From Pontixanthobacter luteolus (GTDB lineage: Bacteria > Pseudomonadota > Alphaproteobacteria > Sphingomonadales > Sphingomonadaceae), in assembly GCF_009828095.1 (NCBI RefSeq), contig NZ_WTYP01000001.1, positions 310,001-374,000 of the forward strand: a stretch of DNA of 64,000 nucleotides. The letters run 5' to 3'. Below the pieces are notes generated by a model. That model saw only the letters and a program-made list of their open reading frames with translations, made no database searches and was not told where the DNA came from. Below, in pieces: positions 8,242 to 18,152 of the stretch (position 1 is the stretch's first letter; each line of letters opens with the position of its first letter). The translations under genes and the position numbers were made by a program.

Positions 8242-9956
8242 TGCGAGACAATTCGCCCTTCTTCCAATGACAGCACCCTGTCTGCGTGGATCATTGCATC
8301 ACGGCGGTGCGTGACATACAGGATCGAGAAACGATCCCTCATTGCGGACAGCCGGGTCAGGATATCGTTTTCCAGCCTCGCATCGAGCGCGCTGGTCGCT
8401 TCGTCAAGGATCATCAGGCGCGGGTTACGCAGCAGTGCGCGGGCGATGCAGAGCCTTTGCCGCTCACCCCCGGAAAATGCCTGTCCCCGTTCGCCTGAGC
8501 GCGTTTCCAGCCCGCCACGCGAAGCGCGAACGAACTCTGCGGCACCGGCAAGTTCCAGTGCGTGCCATACCTGCTCGTCAGTTGGATTGTCCGCGCTCCA
8601 CACCAGATTTTCGCGCAGCGGGGCGTCGAACAGAAACGGGTCCTGCGGGAGATAGGCAAGCTGCGAACGCCAGCCTCTCATTGCTGCCTCGCTGTCCACC
8701 AAAGCCCCGTCGATCTCCAGTTCACCGCTGCTTGGCAGAAGCAGGCCCGACAAAATGTCGAGCAAAGTGGTTTTACCTGCGCCCGATCTGCCGCTCAGGG
8801 CAATTATCTCACCTGGCTCGATCTTGAGCGAAACAGAGTGCAGTACAGGCCGGCTTTGCCCTTGATAGGTGAAACCGGCGTCGGTCAGAGACAGACGGGC
8901 AGGGCCGCCGATCTGCGCGGCCTCAACTGGTCTTGCTGTGGGACATTCGGCTGCTGCCAAAAGGTCGGCGTACAATCCGCGCAGGGCGCCATATGCCGGC
9001 AGGGCATTGGCAATCGCCTGTCCGGTCTGTGCAATCATCTGGATCGGGCCGACCAACCGGGCGAGCACAACCATGGTCACGGCCAGCACCGACAGGGGCG
9101 TCTGCAGTACGAAAAACCCGACCAGCAAAGCGGTCAGCACGACTACGCCTGCGGCGAATTGGAACACAAGCCGTGCCGTTATCTGCGATTTCTGGAACGC
9201 CAGTTGGTGCCCGCGAACATCGCTGACCGCACTATCGAAACGGCTCAGGAAATCTCCTTCGGCATTGTTGAGCCGGGCGAGTTTCTGGCTGGCCATGAAA
9301 TCGCCGAGCACGCCGTGAATGCGGCGGCCGGAATGGGTGATGCGTTCACCAAGCAGGTTCGCTTTGCGCAGCAGAGGCAGCGTGAAAAGCAGCGCTGTGC
9401 CCATCAACACGCCGACCAGCACCAGCAGCAAAGGCGATAGCAATGCGACAATGCCCAGTTGAACCAGCACCATCGCTGCGGCAGCGCCGGCACGCAGCAA
9501 TTGGTCCGTCCCGGCGGATAACCTCGCGACGTCATTGGTCACCGCGTGCTCTATATCGGTGCGGCGCAGCGCACTGACGGTTGGCCAATCGGCCGCACCA
9601 ATGGCGCGAAACAATTTGCTGCGCCACCTGTCGACATAGCCGAGGCCCAGGCTGAGCAGGCGAGTATCGCGCTGCCAGATTACGACCCCGCGGATCGCAA
9701 GAAGCGTCAGGAAAGCGCCAACCAGTGCAATCGCCCGCGACCATTCGCTGTCGATCCCGAATTGCGACATCCATCCCAGCAGATCGCGGGAAAGCTGTGT
9801 GTCGGCCGTTCCCGTGATGACTGCGGCGAATGGCAGAATGGCCAGCACGCCGATTCCTTCCAGCAATGCGCCCAAGGCGACCAGCAGCGCCGCGAACGGC
9901 AACTGCCTGCCTGCATCGCGCCGCAAATCGGCAAAATAGGTCAGAAATTCCCCCAT
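8238..9956 (-). CDS. ABC exporter, fused membrane and ATPase domains
   Basis: The protein of about 572 residues has an N-terminal six-helix type I exporter domain (hydrophobic stretches from residue 20 to about 330) and a C-terminal ATPase with Walker A GRSGAGKTT at 389-397, signature FSGGERQR and Walker B LMILDEATSALD. No C39 peptidase domain precedes it, so leader removal must be done by another protein. It is the first gene of the operon and would export the finished product, as lasso D proteins do. The ATG at 9956 is preferred because family similarity begins there; the open frame continues upstream into the divergent gene. Only 53 bases separate it from that gene, so the two promoters must be compact or overlap. 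Confidence 0.88.
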   Translation of the reverse strand: MGEFLTYFADLRRDAGRQLPFAALLVALGALLEGIGVLAILPFAAVITGTADTQLSRDLLGWMSQFGIDSEWSRAIALVGAFLTLLAIRGVVIWQRDTRLLSLGLGYVDRWRSKLFRAIGAADWPTVSALRRTDIEHAVTNDVARLSAGTDQLLRAGAAAAMVLVQLGIVALLSPLLLVLVGVLMGTALLFTLPLLRKANLLGERITHSGRRIHGVLGDFMASQKLARLNNAEGDFLSRFDSAVSDVRGHQLAFQKSQITARLVFQFAAGVVVLTALLVGFFVLQTPLSVLAVTMVVLARLVGPIQMIAQTGQAIANALPAYGALRGLYADLLAAAECPTARPVEAAQIGGPARLSLTDAGFTYQGQSRPVLHSVSLKIEPGEIIALSGRSGAGKTTLLDILSGLLLPSSGELEIDGALVDSEAAMRGWRSQLAYLPQDPFLFDAPLRENLVWSADNPTDEQVWHALELAGAAEFVRASRGGLETRSGERGQAFSGGERQRLCIARALLRNPRLMILDEATSALDARLENDILTRLSAMRDRFSILYVTHRRDAMIHADRVLSLEEGRIVSQ

Positions 9957-10009
9957 ACGGTGCAAAGCCTTGCCAGATGCGCCGAAAGGCAACAAGCAGG
10001 TCTGAAGAT

Positions 10010-11218
10010 ATGGGGGCAAAAGTCGACACCGTGATTGATAGGGAGCAGAGATTGCTGCTCTTCCTGCTGGCCTTCGATCCGGCAGCGTCCCCGTTTGCGC
10101 ATGAATTTCGCGGCGGGACATCCAGCGTCGATTGGCACCGGTTCGAGCAACTGGTGTACCGCCACCGTGTCGCAGCGCTGGTCCATGCGGGTGCATGCAA
10201 GGTGTGCGGGATAGACATGCCGGACGGGCTGTCGGCGCAGCTGGCAGAGGCGGCCCAAAGCAATGCCCACGTCTATATGCGGGCGGTCGCGGAAACCAGC
10301 GTAATCGCCGCGAAGTTGCGCGATGCTGGCATTGGCTTCGTCCTGCTCAAAGGGCTGGGCGTAGCGGCGAAATATTACCCGGAACCATCGCAGCGGGAAA
10401 TGATCGATGTCGACCTGCTGGTGGAAAGCCAAAGGTTCGATGAGGCCGAAGCGCTCGTGGTGGGCCGCGGATTTCGGCGTTTCTATCCCGGTTTCGAAAT
10501 TACCGACCGTGTGCGGCGCAGCTTCAAATCGATCCACAACGCGTTCTCATTCGCGCGCGGCGATGATGGTCTGCAAATCGACTTGCACTGGCGCATGGTC
10601 CAGAACCCGGCTTTGCTACCTTGGTTGGAAAGCGAATGGCCTTCGCTGACGCGGTGGGACAGTAGCGCGGGACGTGACCTGCCCATGCTGAAACCGGCGC
10701 CGCATTTTGTCTACATCATGGTGCATGGCGCGAAAAGCGGCTGGGCACGGCTTAAATGGCTGGTGGATATCGACCGGGTCGTGCGCGGCCTGAGCGCTGA
10801 AGAAGCGTCCGAGGTCGCACGCATTACCCGGCACCAGAATCTCGAACCCCTAGTTGCAGCATCACTTGGTCTCTCCCAGCAATTGCTGGGAACGCCCCTT
10901 CCGCCAGAATTTCAGCAGATCGTCGAAACGCAAGACGTATCGAGGCTGCACCAGCTGGAAATGCCAATGATATTCGGGCCCGAACGTGCACGTCAGCACC
11001 AGCTTGGCGACTGGCGTCATTTTGCCGCGCGCATTCGCCATTCGTTGCTGCTGCACAAGGGCAGCGGATACCGGCGCAAGGCTTTGATGCTGGAAATCGC
11101 ACGTCCGCTCGATCTGGAGGTGCTCCCGCTGCCGCCTCAGGCACTATGGACGTTGCCGATTATTTCGCCTGTGCTTGGGATTGGCCGGGCGCTTGCCAGA
11201 ATGTTTTCGCGTCAGTGA
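10010..11218 (+). CDS. Nucleotidyltransferase family protein (NTP_transf_5 type)
   Basis: The protein of about 402 residues has the signature of the uncharacterised nucleotidyltransferase family: LLKGLGVAAKYY, then R-EMIDVDLLV, with the catalytic D-x-D pair at about residues 133 and 135. In the lasso cluster of pseudomycoidin a protein of this family adds sugar to the phosphate placed by the HprK-like kinase, and the kinase/nucleotidyltransferase pair recurs in such clusters. The start at 10010 is preceded by AGG about nine bases upstream. It is divergent from the exporter gene and convergent with the B2 protease (25-base gap). Confidence 0.82.
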   Translation: MGAKVDTVIDREQRLLLFLLAFDPAASPFAHEFRGGTSSVDWHRFEQLVYRHRVAALVHAGACKVCGIDMPDGLSAQLAEAAQSNAHVYMRAVAETSVIAAKLRDAGIGFVLLKGLGVAAKYYPEPSQREMIDVDLLVESQRFDEAEALVVGRGFRRFYPGFEITDRVRRSFKSIHNAFSFARGDDGLQIDLHWRMVQNPALLPWLESEWPSLTRWDSSAGRDLPMLKPAPHFVYIMVHGAKSGWARLKWLVDIDRVVRGLSAEEASEVARITRHQNLEPLVAASLGLSQQLLGTPLPPEFQQIVETQDVSRLHQLEMPMIFGPERARQHQLGDWRHFAARIRHSLLLHKGSGYRRKALMLEIARPLDLEVLPLPPQALWTLPIISPVLGIGRALARMFSRQ

Positions 11219-11243
11219 CAGCTTGGAAATGGGGGAGGGGCCC

Positions 11244-11702
11244 TCAGCCGCGTTTTTGCGAACCCAGAATGGCGTACTCGCTTTCCACGCAGTCGCCGGT
11301 GACCATTAAGTCGCCCGCCTTCAGCCAAGCGTGAAATTCCCGGTTTTCCTCGGCTGAAAATCTGGTCCCCAGCAGCAATTCGGTCGGCACGTTCCGGCGG
11401 GAAAGCATCCAGCGCGCTGTGAGCGCTTGCGGCAGGCACACGAATTCGACTGGAACATTGCGCCCGACTCGCTTGATTGTCCGGCGGACCAGTTTTGCAT
11501 CGTCGCGCCTCTGGCCGCCCATCCGCGGGGCACCGCCATCGCCCGAGCGGCGTGAAACCGCGATTTCCTTGCGCCACTTGGACAGCGGCACGAAGCGCAC
11601 CAGCAATCGTGCATAGGCGAGAAGCACGGCAGCTTCGAAAAATGCGAGCTTTTCACGGAAGGGCAGCGCGGCAAAAGTGTGGAGCTTTCGGAGCAACGAC
11701 AT
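11244..11702 (-). CDS. Lasso-peptide B2-like protein (transglutaminase-like cysteine protease)
   Basis: The 152-residue protein matches the B2 leader-peptidase family. The presumed nucleophile is in VCLPQALTARWML (Cys 89) and the catalytic histidine in EFHAWLKAGD (His 124), with a nearby acidic residue at 131. B2 proteins cleave the leader from the precursor before ring closure. In many clusters it is adjacent to PqqD (B1) and the cyclase; here it is separated from them by the exporter and nucleotidyltransferase genes and has its own promoter region (11703-11787). No convincing ribosome-binding site precedes the ATG. Confidence 0.82.
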   Translation of the reverse strand: MSLLRKLHTFAALPFREKLAFFEAAVLLAYARLLVRFVPLSKWRKEIAVSRRSGDGGAPRMGGQRRDDAKLVRRTIKRVGRNVPVEFVCLPQALTARWMLSRRNVPTELLLGTRFSAEENREFHAWLKAGDLMVTGDCVESEYAILGSQKRG

Positions 11703-11787
11703 AAACGGGAAATTCTGCCTTTCTCGGCCATCATTGCGGGTTCAGCAGTTCCCTCCTAAATGGCGCAACGTGTTGCAAGCAAGGATA

Positions 11788-13911
11788 ATGCCCGGAATGG
11801 CCGATTTCCGCCGTTTGGCGACTGGCTTTGCCGTGCTCGCGGTATTGCTGGCTGCATTGTTTGCACCTTCATCGGCCTTTGCGCAGAGCATTCCGGGCTC
11901 AAATAACAACATTCAGGCATCGCTGATTGCCGATGGTCCGGCAGTGCCAGGCGAGAGCCTGACGCTTGCGCTGCTGTTCCGGCCGAACAGCGAAGAATGG
12001 CATGGTTACTGGGAAAATCCGGGCGATGCCGGTTACGGCATGGAACTGTATTGGGACCTCCCGCCGGGATGGCAAGCGGGGCAGCCGCAATATCCGGTGC
12101 CGGAACGGTTGCTGATCAGCGGGCTGATGAACCACATCTACGAAGGCGATTATGCCGTACTTGTGCCGGTTTCGGTGCCAGAAGGTGTCCCGGCAACCGG
12201 CAGTGTGCCAATCGACTTAAAGGCGCAGTGGCTCGCCTGCACCGATAAGATTTGCGTGCCCGAACAGGGCGCGTTGCAAGTGACGGTAGGGCTGGGCCAG
12301 GGCGGCAATCAGGACAGCCGGTTCGCGCAGTGGCGCGCCGCCATTCCGGCCATGATCGATGCTGACGCTGCCTTTCAGGTAAGCGGGCAAACACTTCGCA
12401 TTGCAGTGCCAATCCCGCACTCGCTGGAGCTTGGTGAGCCGCACATATTTATCGAAGACATCAATCTGGTGAAATATGCGGCGCCGCAGGTATTCAGGCG
12501 CGCGGGAGATACTCTGGTCGCGGAGATCGCGCTGTCAGGCAATGGCGCGAAGCCTGAGAGGATTGCCGGCATCCTTTCCTTTGGCGGCGGTGAAGGCGTA
12601 CGGTTTCAGGCCGTTCCCGGCGCGGTTGCATCGGGTGGCTCGCCGGTAGGCGCAGCCCCGATCACCGGCACCGGTTTTGCCCTGCTGTTGCTGGCGGCGC
12701 TGGCTGGCGGTCTGATCCTCAACATCATGCCATGCGTCTTCCCGATATTGAGCTTGAAGGCGCTGAGCCTGGCGCGGGCAGGGGGCAGCGAAAAACAGGC
12801 GCGAACAGAAGCTGTCGCCTATTCCGCAGGGGTCATTCTTGCGTGCGCCGCGCTTGGCGGGGTCATGCTCGCATTGCGTGCAGCGGGCGAACAGGTCGGG
12901 TGGGCTTTCCAGCTGCAGGAACCCGCCTTTGTGGTCGCACTGCTGGTCCTTGCGGTCGCGATCACCATGAACCTTGCCGGGTTCTTCTCGCTGCCTTCCA
13001 TTCCTTTGACGCGTAGCGGGGAACCGGCCAGCGCCTTTGCCACCGGCCTGCTGGCGGCGGTGGCCGCCACGCCGTGCACCGGGCCGTTTATGGCCGCGGC
13101 GATTGGCGCTGCCTTGCTGATGCCGGCGGCGCAGGCGCTGTTGCTGTTTGCGGTGCTGGGTCTGGGGCTTGCGCTGCCATTTCTGCTGATCGGCTTTGTC
13201 CCTTCGATCCGACGCCTGCTGCCTTCGCCGGGTCCGTGGATGGAGCGTTTTCGCAGGCTGATGGCGATCCCGATGGGGCTTACCGCGCTTGCGCTGATCT
13301 GGCTTGTCTCACGCATTGGCGGGCAAGGGTTCGCGCTTGTCACCATGATCCTGTTGTTCGGTGTGTTCGCGGCACTGGCCGTAGTTGGGCGGTTGCAGCA
13401 GAGCGGGAAAATGGCATGGCCCGCCTTCGGACTGATCGCCGCGCCATTCCTGATTTTCGCCGCCTTTGCCCTTCCGGCCAGTTATGCAGAGCAGGACGGC
13501 CAAGATGCCGCCTCACTGCTCGATCCGGTCCCTTTCAGCGACAAGGCACTGGTACAGGCAAGGGCAAGCGGACGCCCGGTGTTTATCTGGTTTACCGCAG
13601 ACTGGTGCCTGACGTGCAAGGTCAATGAAAGCGTGGCGATCGAACGCGAGGCAACCCGTGCCGCCTTCGCGAAATCGGATGTCATCGCGATGCGCGGTGA
13701 CTGGACCCGCCGGGATCCTGAAATAACCGAGTTTCTGACCCGGCAAGGGGCAGCGGGCGTGCCGCTTTATATCTGGTACAGGCCCGGGGGCGAGGCGGCA
13801 GTCCTGCCGCAGGTGTTGACGCCCGAAACGCTGGTCATTCTTGCGGAAGAGGGGCCTGCCCCGGCATCCGGCACCGCTCGATCAACTGGCCGGGCCGCTG
13901 GCTCGGATTGA
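11788..13911 (+). CDS. DsbD/ScsB-like protein-disulfide reductase
   Basis: The protein of about 707 residues has a signal peptide (hydrophobic run ending AFAQS), an N-terminal periplasmic DsbD-alpha-like domain with LACTDKICVPEQ, a transmembrane electron-transfer domain with the paired cysteines in IMPCVFPIL and ATPCTGPF, and a C-terminal thioredoxin-like domain with the WCLTCK active site. It passes reducing equivalents from cytoplasmic thioredoxin to periplasmic substrates. The N-terminal domain is larger than in DsbD of enteric bacteria, resembling ScsB. The start may be 11788 or the ATG at 11797; AAGGA at 11781 fits the second better. Confidence 0.85.
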   Translation: MPGMADFRRLATGFAVLAVLLAALFAPSSAFAQSIPGSNNNIQASLIADGPAVPGESLTLALLFRPNSEEWHGYWENPGDAGYGMELYWDLPPGWQAGQPQYPVPERLLISGLMNHIYEGDYAVLVPVSVPEGVPATGSVPIDLKAQWLACTDKICVPEQGALQVTVGLGQGGNQDSRFAQWRAAIPAMIDADAAFQVSGQTLRIAVPIPHSLELGEPHIFIEDINLVKYAAPQVFRRAGDTLVAEIALSGNGAKPERIAGILSFGGGEGVRFQAVPGAVASGGSPVGAAPITGTGFALLLLAALAGGLILNIMPCVFPILSLKALSLARAGGSEKQARTEAVAYSAGVILACAALGGVMLALRAAGEQVGWAFQLQEPAFVVALLVLAVAITMNLAGFFSLPSIPLTRSGEPASAFATGLLAAVAATPCTGPFMAAAIGAALLMPAAQALLLFAVLGLGLALPFLLIGFVPSIRRLLPSPGPWMERFRRLMAIPMGLTALALIWLVSRIGGQGFALVTMILLFGVFAALAVVGRLQQSGKMAWPAFGLIAAPFLIFAAFALPASYAEQDGQDAASLLDPVPFSDKALVQARASGRPVFIWFTADWCLTCKVNESVAIEREATRAAFAKSDVIAMRGDWTRRDPEITEFLTRQGAAGVPLYIWYRPGGEAAVLPQVLTPETLVILAEEGPAPASGTARSTGRAAGSD

Positions 13912-14377
13912 GTGCGACACTGCCCGCTCCGGGAATGGTGAGTTCTACCCTGCGGGGGCCGGTCAGCACTTCCAGAGCAGGATCGTCTGCCGCCAGTTCC
14001 ATCTCCCACAGCCAGAACCGGCCGTTCCATTTTGCATCGATCGGCAGACGGGTCATATGCCCGTTCCCGATCAGGGCGATGAGGGCCTGCGCTTGCGGAT
14101 CGGCAGGGGCAAACCGCGTCAGTCGAACCGTAGAGCTGCTGTTGTCTGATCGTTCACAGGCAAGCGCCAGCAGCGGCGTTTCGCCGGGTTTTCCATAAAC
14201 CAGCCGCAGCGGCCTGTCGCTATCGGCCCACAGCGCGCCTTCGGTATCGGGGGATTCCAGCGGCGCGGAGGGCATATCCTGTGAGGCCCCGATCTCGACC
14301 CGCTCGACATAGTCGTCGGTCGCTGGAGGCTTGCAGGCGGCCAGCAAAACCAATGGCAGGGCAGCGATCAGTCTCAT
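13835..14377 (-). CDS. Putative lipoprotein, unknown function
   Basis: The protein of about 180 residues has a lipoprotein signal ending in the lipobox LLAAC, then a region with no family I recognise. Its 3' end overlaps the convergent DsbD-like gene by 77 bases. The ATG at 14377 overlaps the uvrB stop (ATGA), so it is probably translated from the uvrB transcript. An in-frame ATG three codons earlier is possible. The charged, tryptophan-containing centre ([11 protein letters not shown]) suggests a small periplasmic beta domain. Function not assigned. Confidence 0.75.
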   Translation of the reverse strand: MRLIAALPLVLLAACKPPATDDYVERVEIGASQDMPSAPLESPDTEGALWADSDRPLRLVYGKPGETPLLALACERSDNSSSTVRLTRFAPADPQAQALIALIGNGHMTRLPIDAKWNGRFWLWEMELAADDPALEVLTGPRRVELTIPGAGSVALNPSQRPGQLIERCRMPGQAPLPQE

Positions 14378-16560
14378 TTGCCCCACTTCTTCTGGGTTTT
14401 GCCGTAACGCGTCTTGCGCGTGCCCGGCTTGCCCTCTGTTGCCCGGCCCACGAGCGGGGCTTTCTTGTCTCCATCGGGGATGCCCAATTCGTCCGCCTCG
14501 AGCTTGCGGATTTCATCGCGCAGCCGGCCGGCCTCTTCAAACTCGAGGTCCGCTGCGGCGTTGCGCATGCGTTTCTCAAGATCCTCGATATAGGCGCGCA
14601 GATTGTGGCCCACCAGATTGTTGACTTGATCATCGCCCAGATCGACGGTGACGCGGTCCTTGCTGGCTGTGTCGGCCACGATATCCGCGATGTTGCGCTT
14701 GATCGTGGTCGGGGTGATGCCGTGTTCTTCGTTATAGGCGCGCTGTTTTTCGCGGCGCCGATCGGTTTCGGCCATGGCCCGTTCCATGCTGCCCGTAATC
14801 CTGTCCGCATACAGGATCACCTTGCCATCCACGTTACGCGCGGCGCGGCCGATCGTCTGGACGAGAGAGGTCTCGCTGCGAAGGAAACCTTCCTTGTCGG
14901 CATCCAGAATACAGACCAGCCCGCATTCGGGAATGTCGAGACCTTCGCGCAGCAGGTTGATCCCCACCAGCACGTCATACACGCCCAGCCGCAGGTCCCG
15001 GATCAGTTCGATCCTTTCCAGAGTTTCGACGTCGGAATGCATGTAGCGGACCCTGAGGCCTGCCTCGTGCATGAACTCGGTCAGATCTTCGGACATGCGC
15101 TTGGTCAAGGTCGTGACCAGCGTGCGGTAGCCTTTCTCGGCGGTCTGGCGGCACTGGTCGATGCAGTCCTGAACCTGGTCTTCGACCGGGCGGATTTCCA
15201 CTGGCGGATCGATCAGGCCGGTCGGGCGGATGATCTGTTCTGCAAAGACACCGCCTGTCTCTTCCATCTCCCAGTTGCCGGGGGTGGCTGACACGGCAAC
15301 GGTTTGCGGTCGCATCGCATCCCATTCGTTGAAGCGGAGCGGGCGGTTATCGATACAGCTTGGCAGACGAAAACCATATTGGGCCAGCGTCAGCTTGCGC
15401 CGGTGGTCGCCTTTGGACATTGCGCCGATCTGCGGCACGGTCTGGTGGCTTTCATCGACGAACAGCAGCGCGTTTTCGGGCAGATATTCGAACAGGGTTG
15501 GCGGCGGCTCGCCTGGCAGGCGTCCGGTGAGAAAGCGCGAGTAATTCTCGATCCCGGCGCAGCTGCCCGTGGCGGCGATCATTTCCAGATCGAAATTGGT
15601 CCGTTGTTCCAGCCGCTGCGCTTCCAGCAGCAGACCTTCCTCGTTCAGTTCCTTCAGCCGTTCCTGCAGCTCGAACTTGATCGCCTCGGATGCCTGCTTC
15701 ATCGTCGGGCCGGGGGTTACATAGTGCGAGTTTGCATACACCCGGATGGTGTCCAGACTTGCGCCCTTGGTCCCGGTCAGCGGGTCAAATTCGCTGATTT
15801 CCTCGATATCGTCGCCGAAAAAGCTGATCCGCCACGCCATGTCTTCATAATGGCTCGGGAAGATTTCGAGATTGTCGCCGCGCACCCGGAACGTGCCGCG
15901 GGTGAATGCGGCATCGTTGCGCTTGTATTGCAGCGCCACCAGCTTGCGGATCAGTTCGCGCTGGTCGACGCTGGTGTCTTTCTTGATATCGAAAATCATC
16001 GCCGAATAGGTTTCGACCGAACCGATACCGTACAGGCACGAAACCGATGCCACGATGATCACGTCATCGCGTTCCAGCAGCGCACGGGTCGCGGAATGGC
16101 GCATCCGGTCGATCGCTTCGTTTACCGAGCTTTCTTTCTCGATATAGGTGTCCGACCGAGGCACGTATGCCTCTGGCTGATAATAGTCGTAATAGCTGAC
16201 GAAATACTCGACTGCATTGTTGGGGAAGAAGCTTTTGAATTCGCCGTATAGCTGCGCCGCCAGAATCTTGTTCGGGGCAAGGATCAGCGCGGGGCGCTGC
16301 AATTCCTCGATGACTTTGGCCATGGTGAAAGTTTTGCCAGAGCCGGTAACGCCGAGCAGCGTCTGGGTCTTCTCGTCATCGGTCATCCCGCCGACCAGTT
16401 CCGCGATGGCGGTCGGCTGGTCACCGGCGGGCTGATAATCGGAAACCAGCTCGAATCTCTTGCCCGGCATGCTTTTTTCCGGGCGCGCAGGCTTGTGCGG
16501 GACAAAGTCACCACTGGTATCGGGTTCTTCGAGGCCGCGGCGGATTACTAATTCTGACAT
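14374..16560 (-). CDS. uvrB: Excinuclease ABC subunit B
   Basis: The protein of about 728 residues is UvrB: Walker [10 protein letters not shown], the beta-hairpin [12 protein letters not shown], helicase motifs ([26 protein letters not shown]) and a C-terminal UVR motif ([23 protein letters not shown] in its core). It verifies damage and loads the nuclease UvrC in nucleotide excision repair. The ATG at 16560 (MSELVIRRG) is selected over an upstream ATG because the family N-terminus begins close to it. The C-terminal tail is basic ([14 protein letters not shown]). Confidence 0.97.
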   Translation of the reverse strand: MSELVIRRGLEEPDTSGDFVPHKPARPEKSMPGKRFELVSDYQPAGDQPTAIAELVGGMTDDEKTQTLLGVTGSGKTFTMAKVIEELQRPALILAPNKILAAQLYGEFKSFFPNNAVEYFVSYYDYYQPEAYVPRSDTYIEKESSVNEAIDRMRHSATRALLERDDVIIVASVSCLYGIGSVETYSAMIFDIKKDTSVDQRELIRKLVALQYKRNDAAFTRGTFRVRGDNLEIFPSHYEDMAWRISFFGDDIEEISEFDPLTGTKGASLDTIRVYANSHYVTPGPTMKQASEAIKFELQERLKELNEEGLLLEAQRLEQRTNFDLEMIAATGSCAGIENYSRFLTGRLPGEPPPTLFEYLPENALLFVDESHQTVPQIGAMSKGDHRRKLTLAQYGFRLPSCIDNRPLRFNEWDAMRPQTVAVSATPGNWEMEETGGVFAEQIIRPTGLIDPPVEIRPVEDQVQDCIDQCRQTAEKGYRTLVTTLTKRMSEDLTEFMHEAGLRVRYMHSDVETLERIELIRDLRLGVYDVLVGINLLREGLDIPECGLVCILDADKEGFLRSETSLVQTIGRAARNVDGKVILYADRITGSMERAMAETDRRREKQRAYNEEHGITPTTIKRNIADIVADTASKDRVTVDLGDDQVNNLVGHNLRAYIEDLEKRMRNAAADLEFEEAGRLRDEIRKLEADELGIPDGDKKAPLVGRATEGKPGTRKTRYGKTQKKWGK

Positions 16561-16667
16561 GGCGGAACATATGGGGGGTGCTGCGGGCTTGAGCAAGCTT
16601 GGCTTTGGCGGTGATGATTGATAGCTTGCGTGCGCGTCATCCGGCTAAAAACCTGAAGGAACCCATT

Positions 16668-17201
16668 ATGCGTATTGCTTTTTATATCCCGCTGGCCGCG
16701 CTTGGCCTGTCCGCGTGCGGCAGCGAAGTGGAACAGCCCAAGTCCGAAGAAGAAGTGATCGCGGCAATGGAAAACCTCGCAAAGCCTGAGCCGGGGCTTT
16801 ACCGGACCTCTACTGAAATGGTCGAATTCAGCATTCCCGGACTGCCTGCAGAGCAGGTCGAGCAGATGAAGCAGATGCAGGGGATGGGCTCCAACGTATC
16901 GGAGCAGTGCCTGACCGAGGCCGAAGCGAACAAAGGCTTCAAGGATATGCTCCGCGAATTGAGCAAGCCGGACGAGGGGCTGTCGTGCGATTTCACCCGG
17001 TTCGACACCAGCGGATCGAACCTGGACGCAAAAATGTCCTGCGATGGTCCGGCTGGCGCGGGGGCGGAAATCTCGCTGACCGGCTTGGTAGAAACGGACC
17101 GTTCGGACCTGATGATGGACATGGCGGTAGACGCTGGCCCGGTGGGCAAGATGAACATGAAAATGAAGACGAAATCAGAACGGATCGGGCCTTGCACCTG
17201 A
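16668..17201 (+). CDS. DUF3617-like lipoprotein
   Basis: The protein of about 177 residues has a short lipoprotein signal ending LGLSACGS, a linker, and a body with the pattern of DUF3617 proteins (PGLYRTSTEM, paired cysteines in EQCLTEAEA and LSCDFTRF, a methionine-rich C-terminal half and a terminal GPC). These are periplasmic proteins of unknown role common in Sphingomonadales. GAAGGA at 16655 supports the ATG at 16668. It is divergent from uvrB. Confidence 0.8.
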   Translation: MRIAFYIPLAALGLSACGSEVEQPKSEEEVIAAMENLAKPEPGLYRTSTEMVEFSIPGLPAEQVEQMKQMQGMGSNVSEQCLTEAEANKGFKDMLRELSKPDEGLSCDFTRFDTSGSNLDAKMSCDGPAGAGAEISLTGLVETDRSDLMMDMAVDAGPVGKMNMKMKTKSERIGPCT

Positions 17202-17292
17202 CGATCTGATCGGGGTTCCTTTCAAGACATGATTGCGGCCATCGTTACGGACATGTTGCATTAAGGCATTTCTGCGACAATGTTACGAAACG

Positions 17293-18066
17293 ATGGCAAT
17301 GCAAAATTCCCCCCCTTCCGCGAACGCGCGGGTTTGGACTGCGGAAGAGCTTTCTCGCAGGGTTGCGCTTGCAAGCGCAGAAAATCCGCAGCCTGCCGAG
17401 CGGCCGAAACTGCGCCATCTTGCAGGTGAATTGCGGTTTCTGGCTGAACCGGCGGTTCGCCCGTTCCGCAAAATCGATATCGTTCAGGCCGAGGTGCCGC
17501 GAACTGTCATGCTGCTGCCCGGATTTGCAACGCATCCTGTTCGTATGCGGTACATGGCGCAGCAATTGGAGCGCGCCGGGCACAAGGTGAAACGCTGGGG
17601 CCTGGGCTTCAATTTCGGCCCGACGCCGGAAAATGTCGAATATCTGGAACAGCGGCTGGACGAGATTTACCGCCGCTACGACCGGCCAGTCTATCTGGTC
17701 GGGTGGAGCCTGGGCGGATTGTTCGCCCGGGAATTGGGCCGCCGGCATCCGGAAATGATCGCGAAGGTCGTGACCATGGGGTCCCCCTTCAGCGGTAATC
17801 CGCGGGCCAACAATGCGTGGCGCATTTACCAGTTCCTGACCGGGCATTCGGTTGATAATCCGCCGGTGGAAACAGACAACGCAGCCAAACCGCCGGTAGA
17901 AACGGTTGCTTTCTGGAGCGCGAGCGACGGAATAATCAGCCCGCGCAGTGCGTGCGGCAAGCCGGGCGAGCGCGACCGGGCGGTCGCTTTGCGCTGCAAC
18001 CATCTGGGCTTTTCCTACTCCCCGGAATGTATTTCCGCGGTTTTACGGGAACTTGAAGGCCGCTGA
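17293..18066 (+). CDS. Alpha/beta hydrolase (lipase-like)
   Basis: The protein of about 257 residues has an alpha/beta hydrolase core: the oxyanion segment MLLPGFATHPVRM, the nucleophile elbow GWSLGG (Ser) and a late Asp/His region (SASDGIISP, CNHLGFSYSPE). It lacks a signal peptide. The spacing resembles bacterial lipase/PGAP1-like esterases that act on membrane lipids or small esters. Start at 17293 (MAMQN) or 17299. It stands immediately before the Anbu neighbourhood, but a functional link is not evident. Confidence 0.8.
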   Translation: MAMQNSPPSANARVWTAEELSRRVALASAENPQPAERPKLRHLAGELRFLAEPAVRPFRKIDIVQAEVPRTVMLLPGFATHPVRMRYMAQQLERAGHKVKRWGLGFNFGPTPENVEYLEQRLDEIYRRYDRPVYLVGWSLGGLFARELGRRHPEMIAKVVTMGSPFSGNPRANNAWRIYQFLTGHSVDNPPVETDNAAKPPVETVAFWSASDGIISPRSACGKPGERDRAVALRCNHLGFSYSPECISAVLRELEGR

Positions 18067-18152
18067 ACCTTTGGTTGGTGTACGGTAAGCGCATTGCCTG
18101 TTTGGCAGACCTCTATAAGGGTAGATGCGACGCCAGCCTGAATCGGGGGTTC

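Noticed and set aside
11703-11787. Candidate precursor between the B2-like protease and the DsbD-like gene
   Set aside because: An AGGAGGG lies on the minus strand, but it is followed only by short or out-of-range frames with no lasso-like core.
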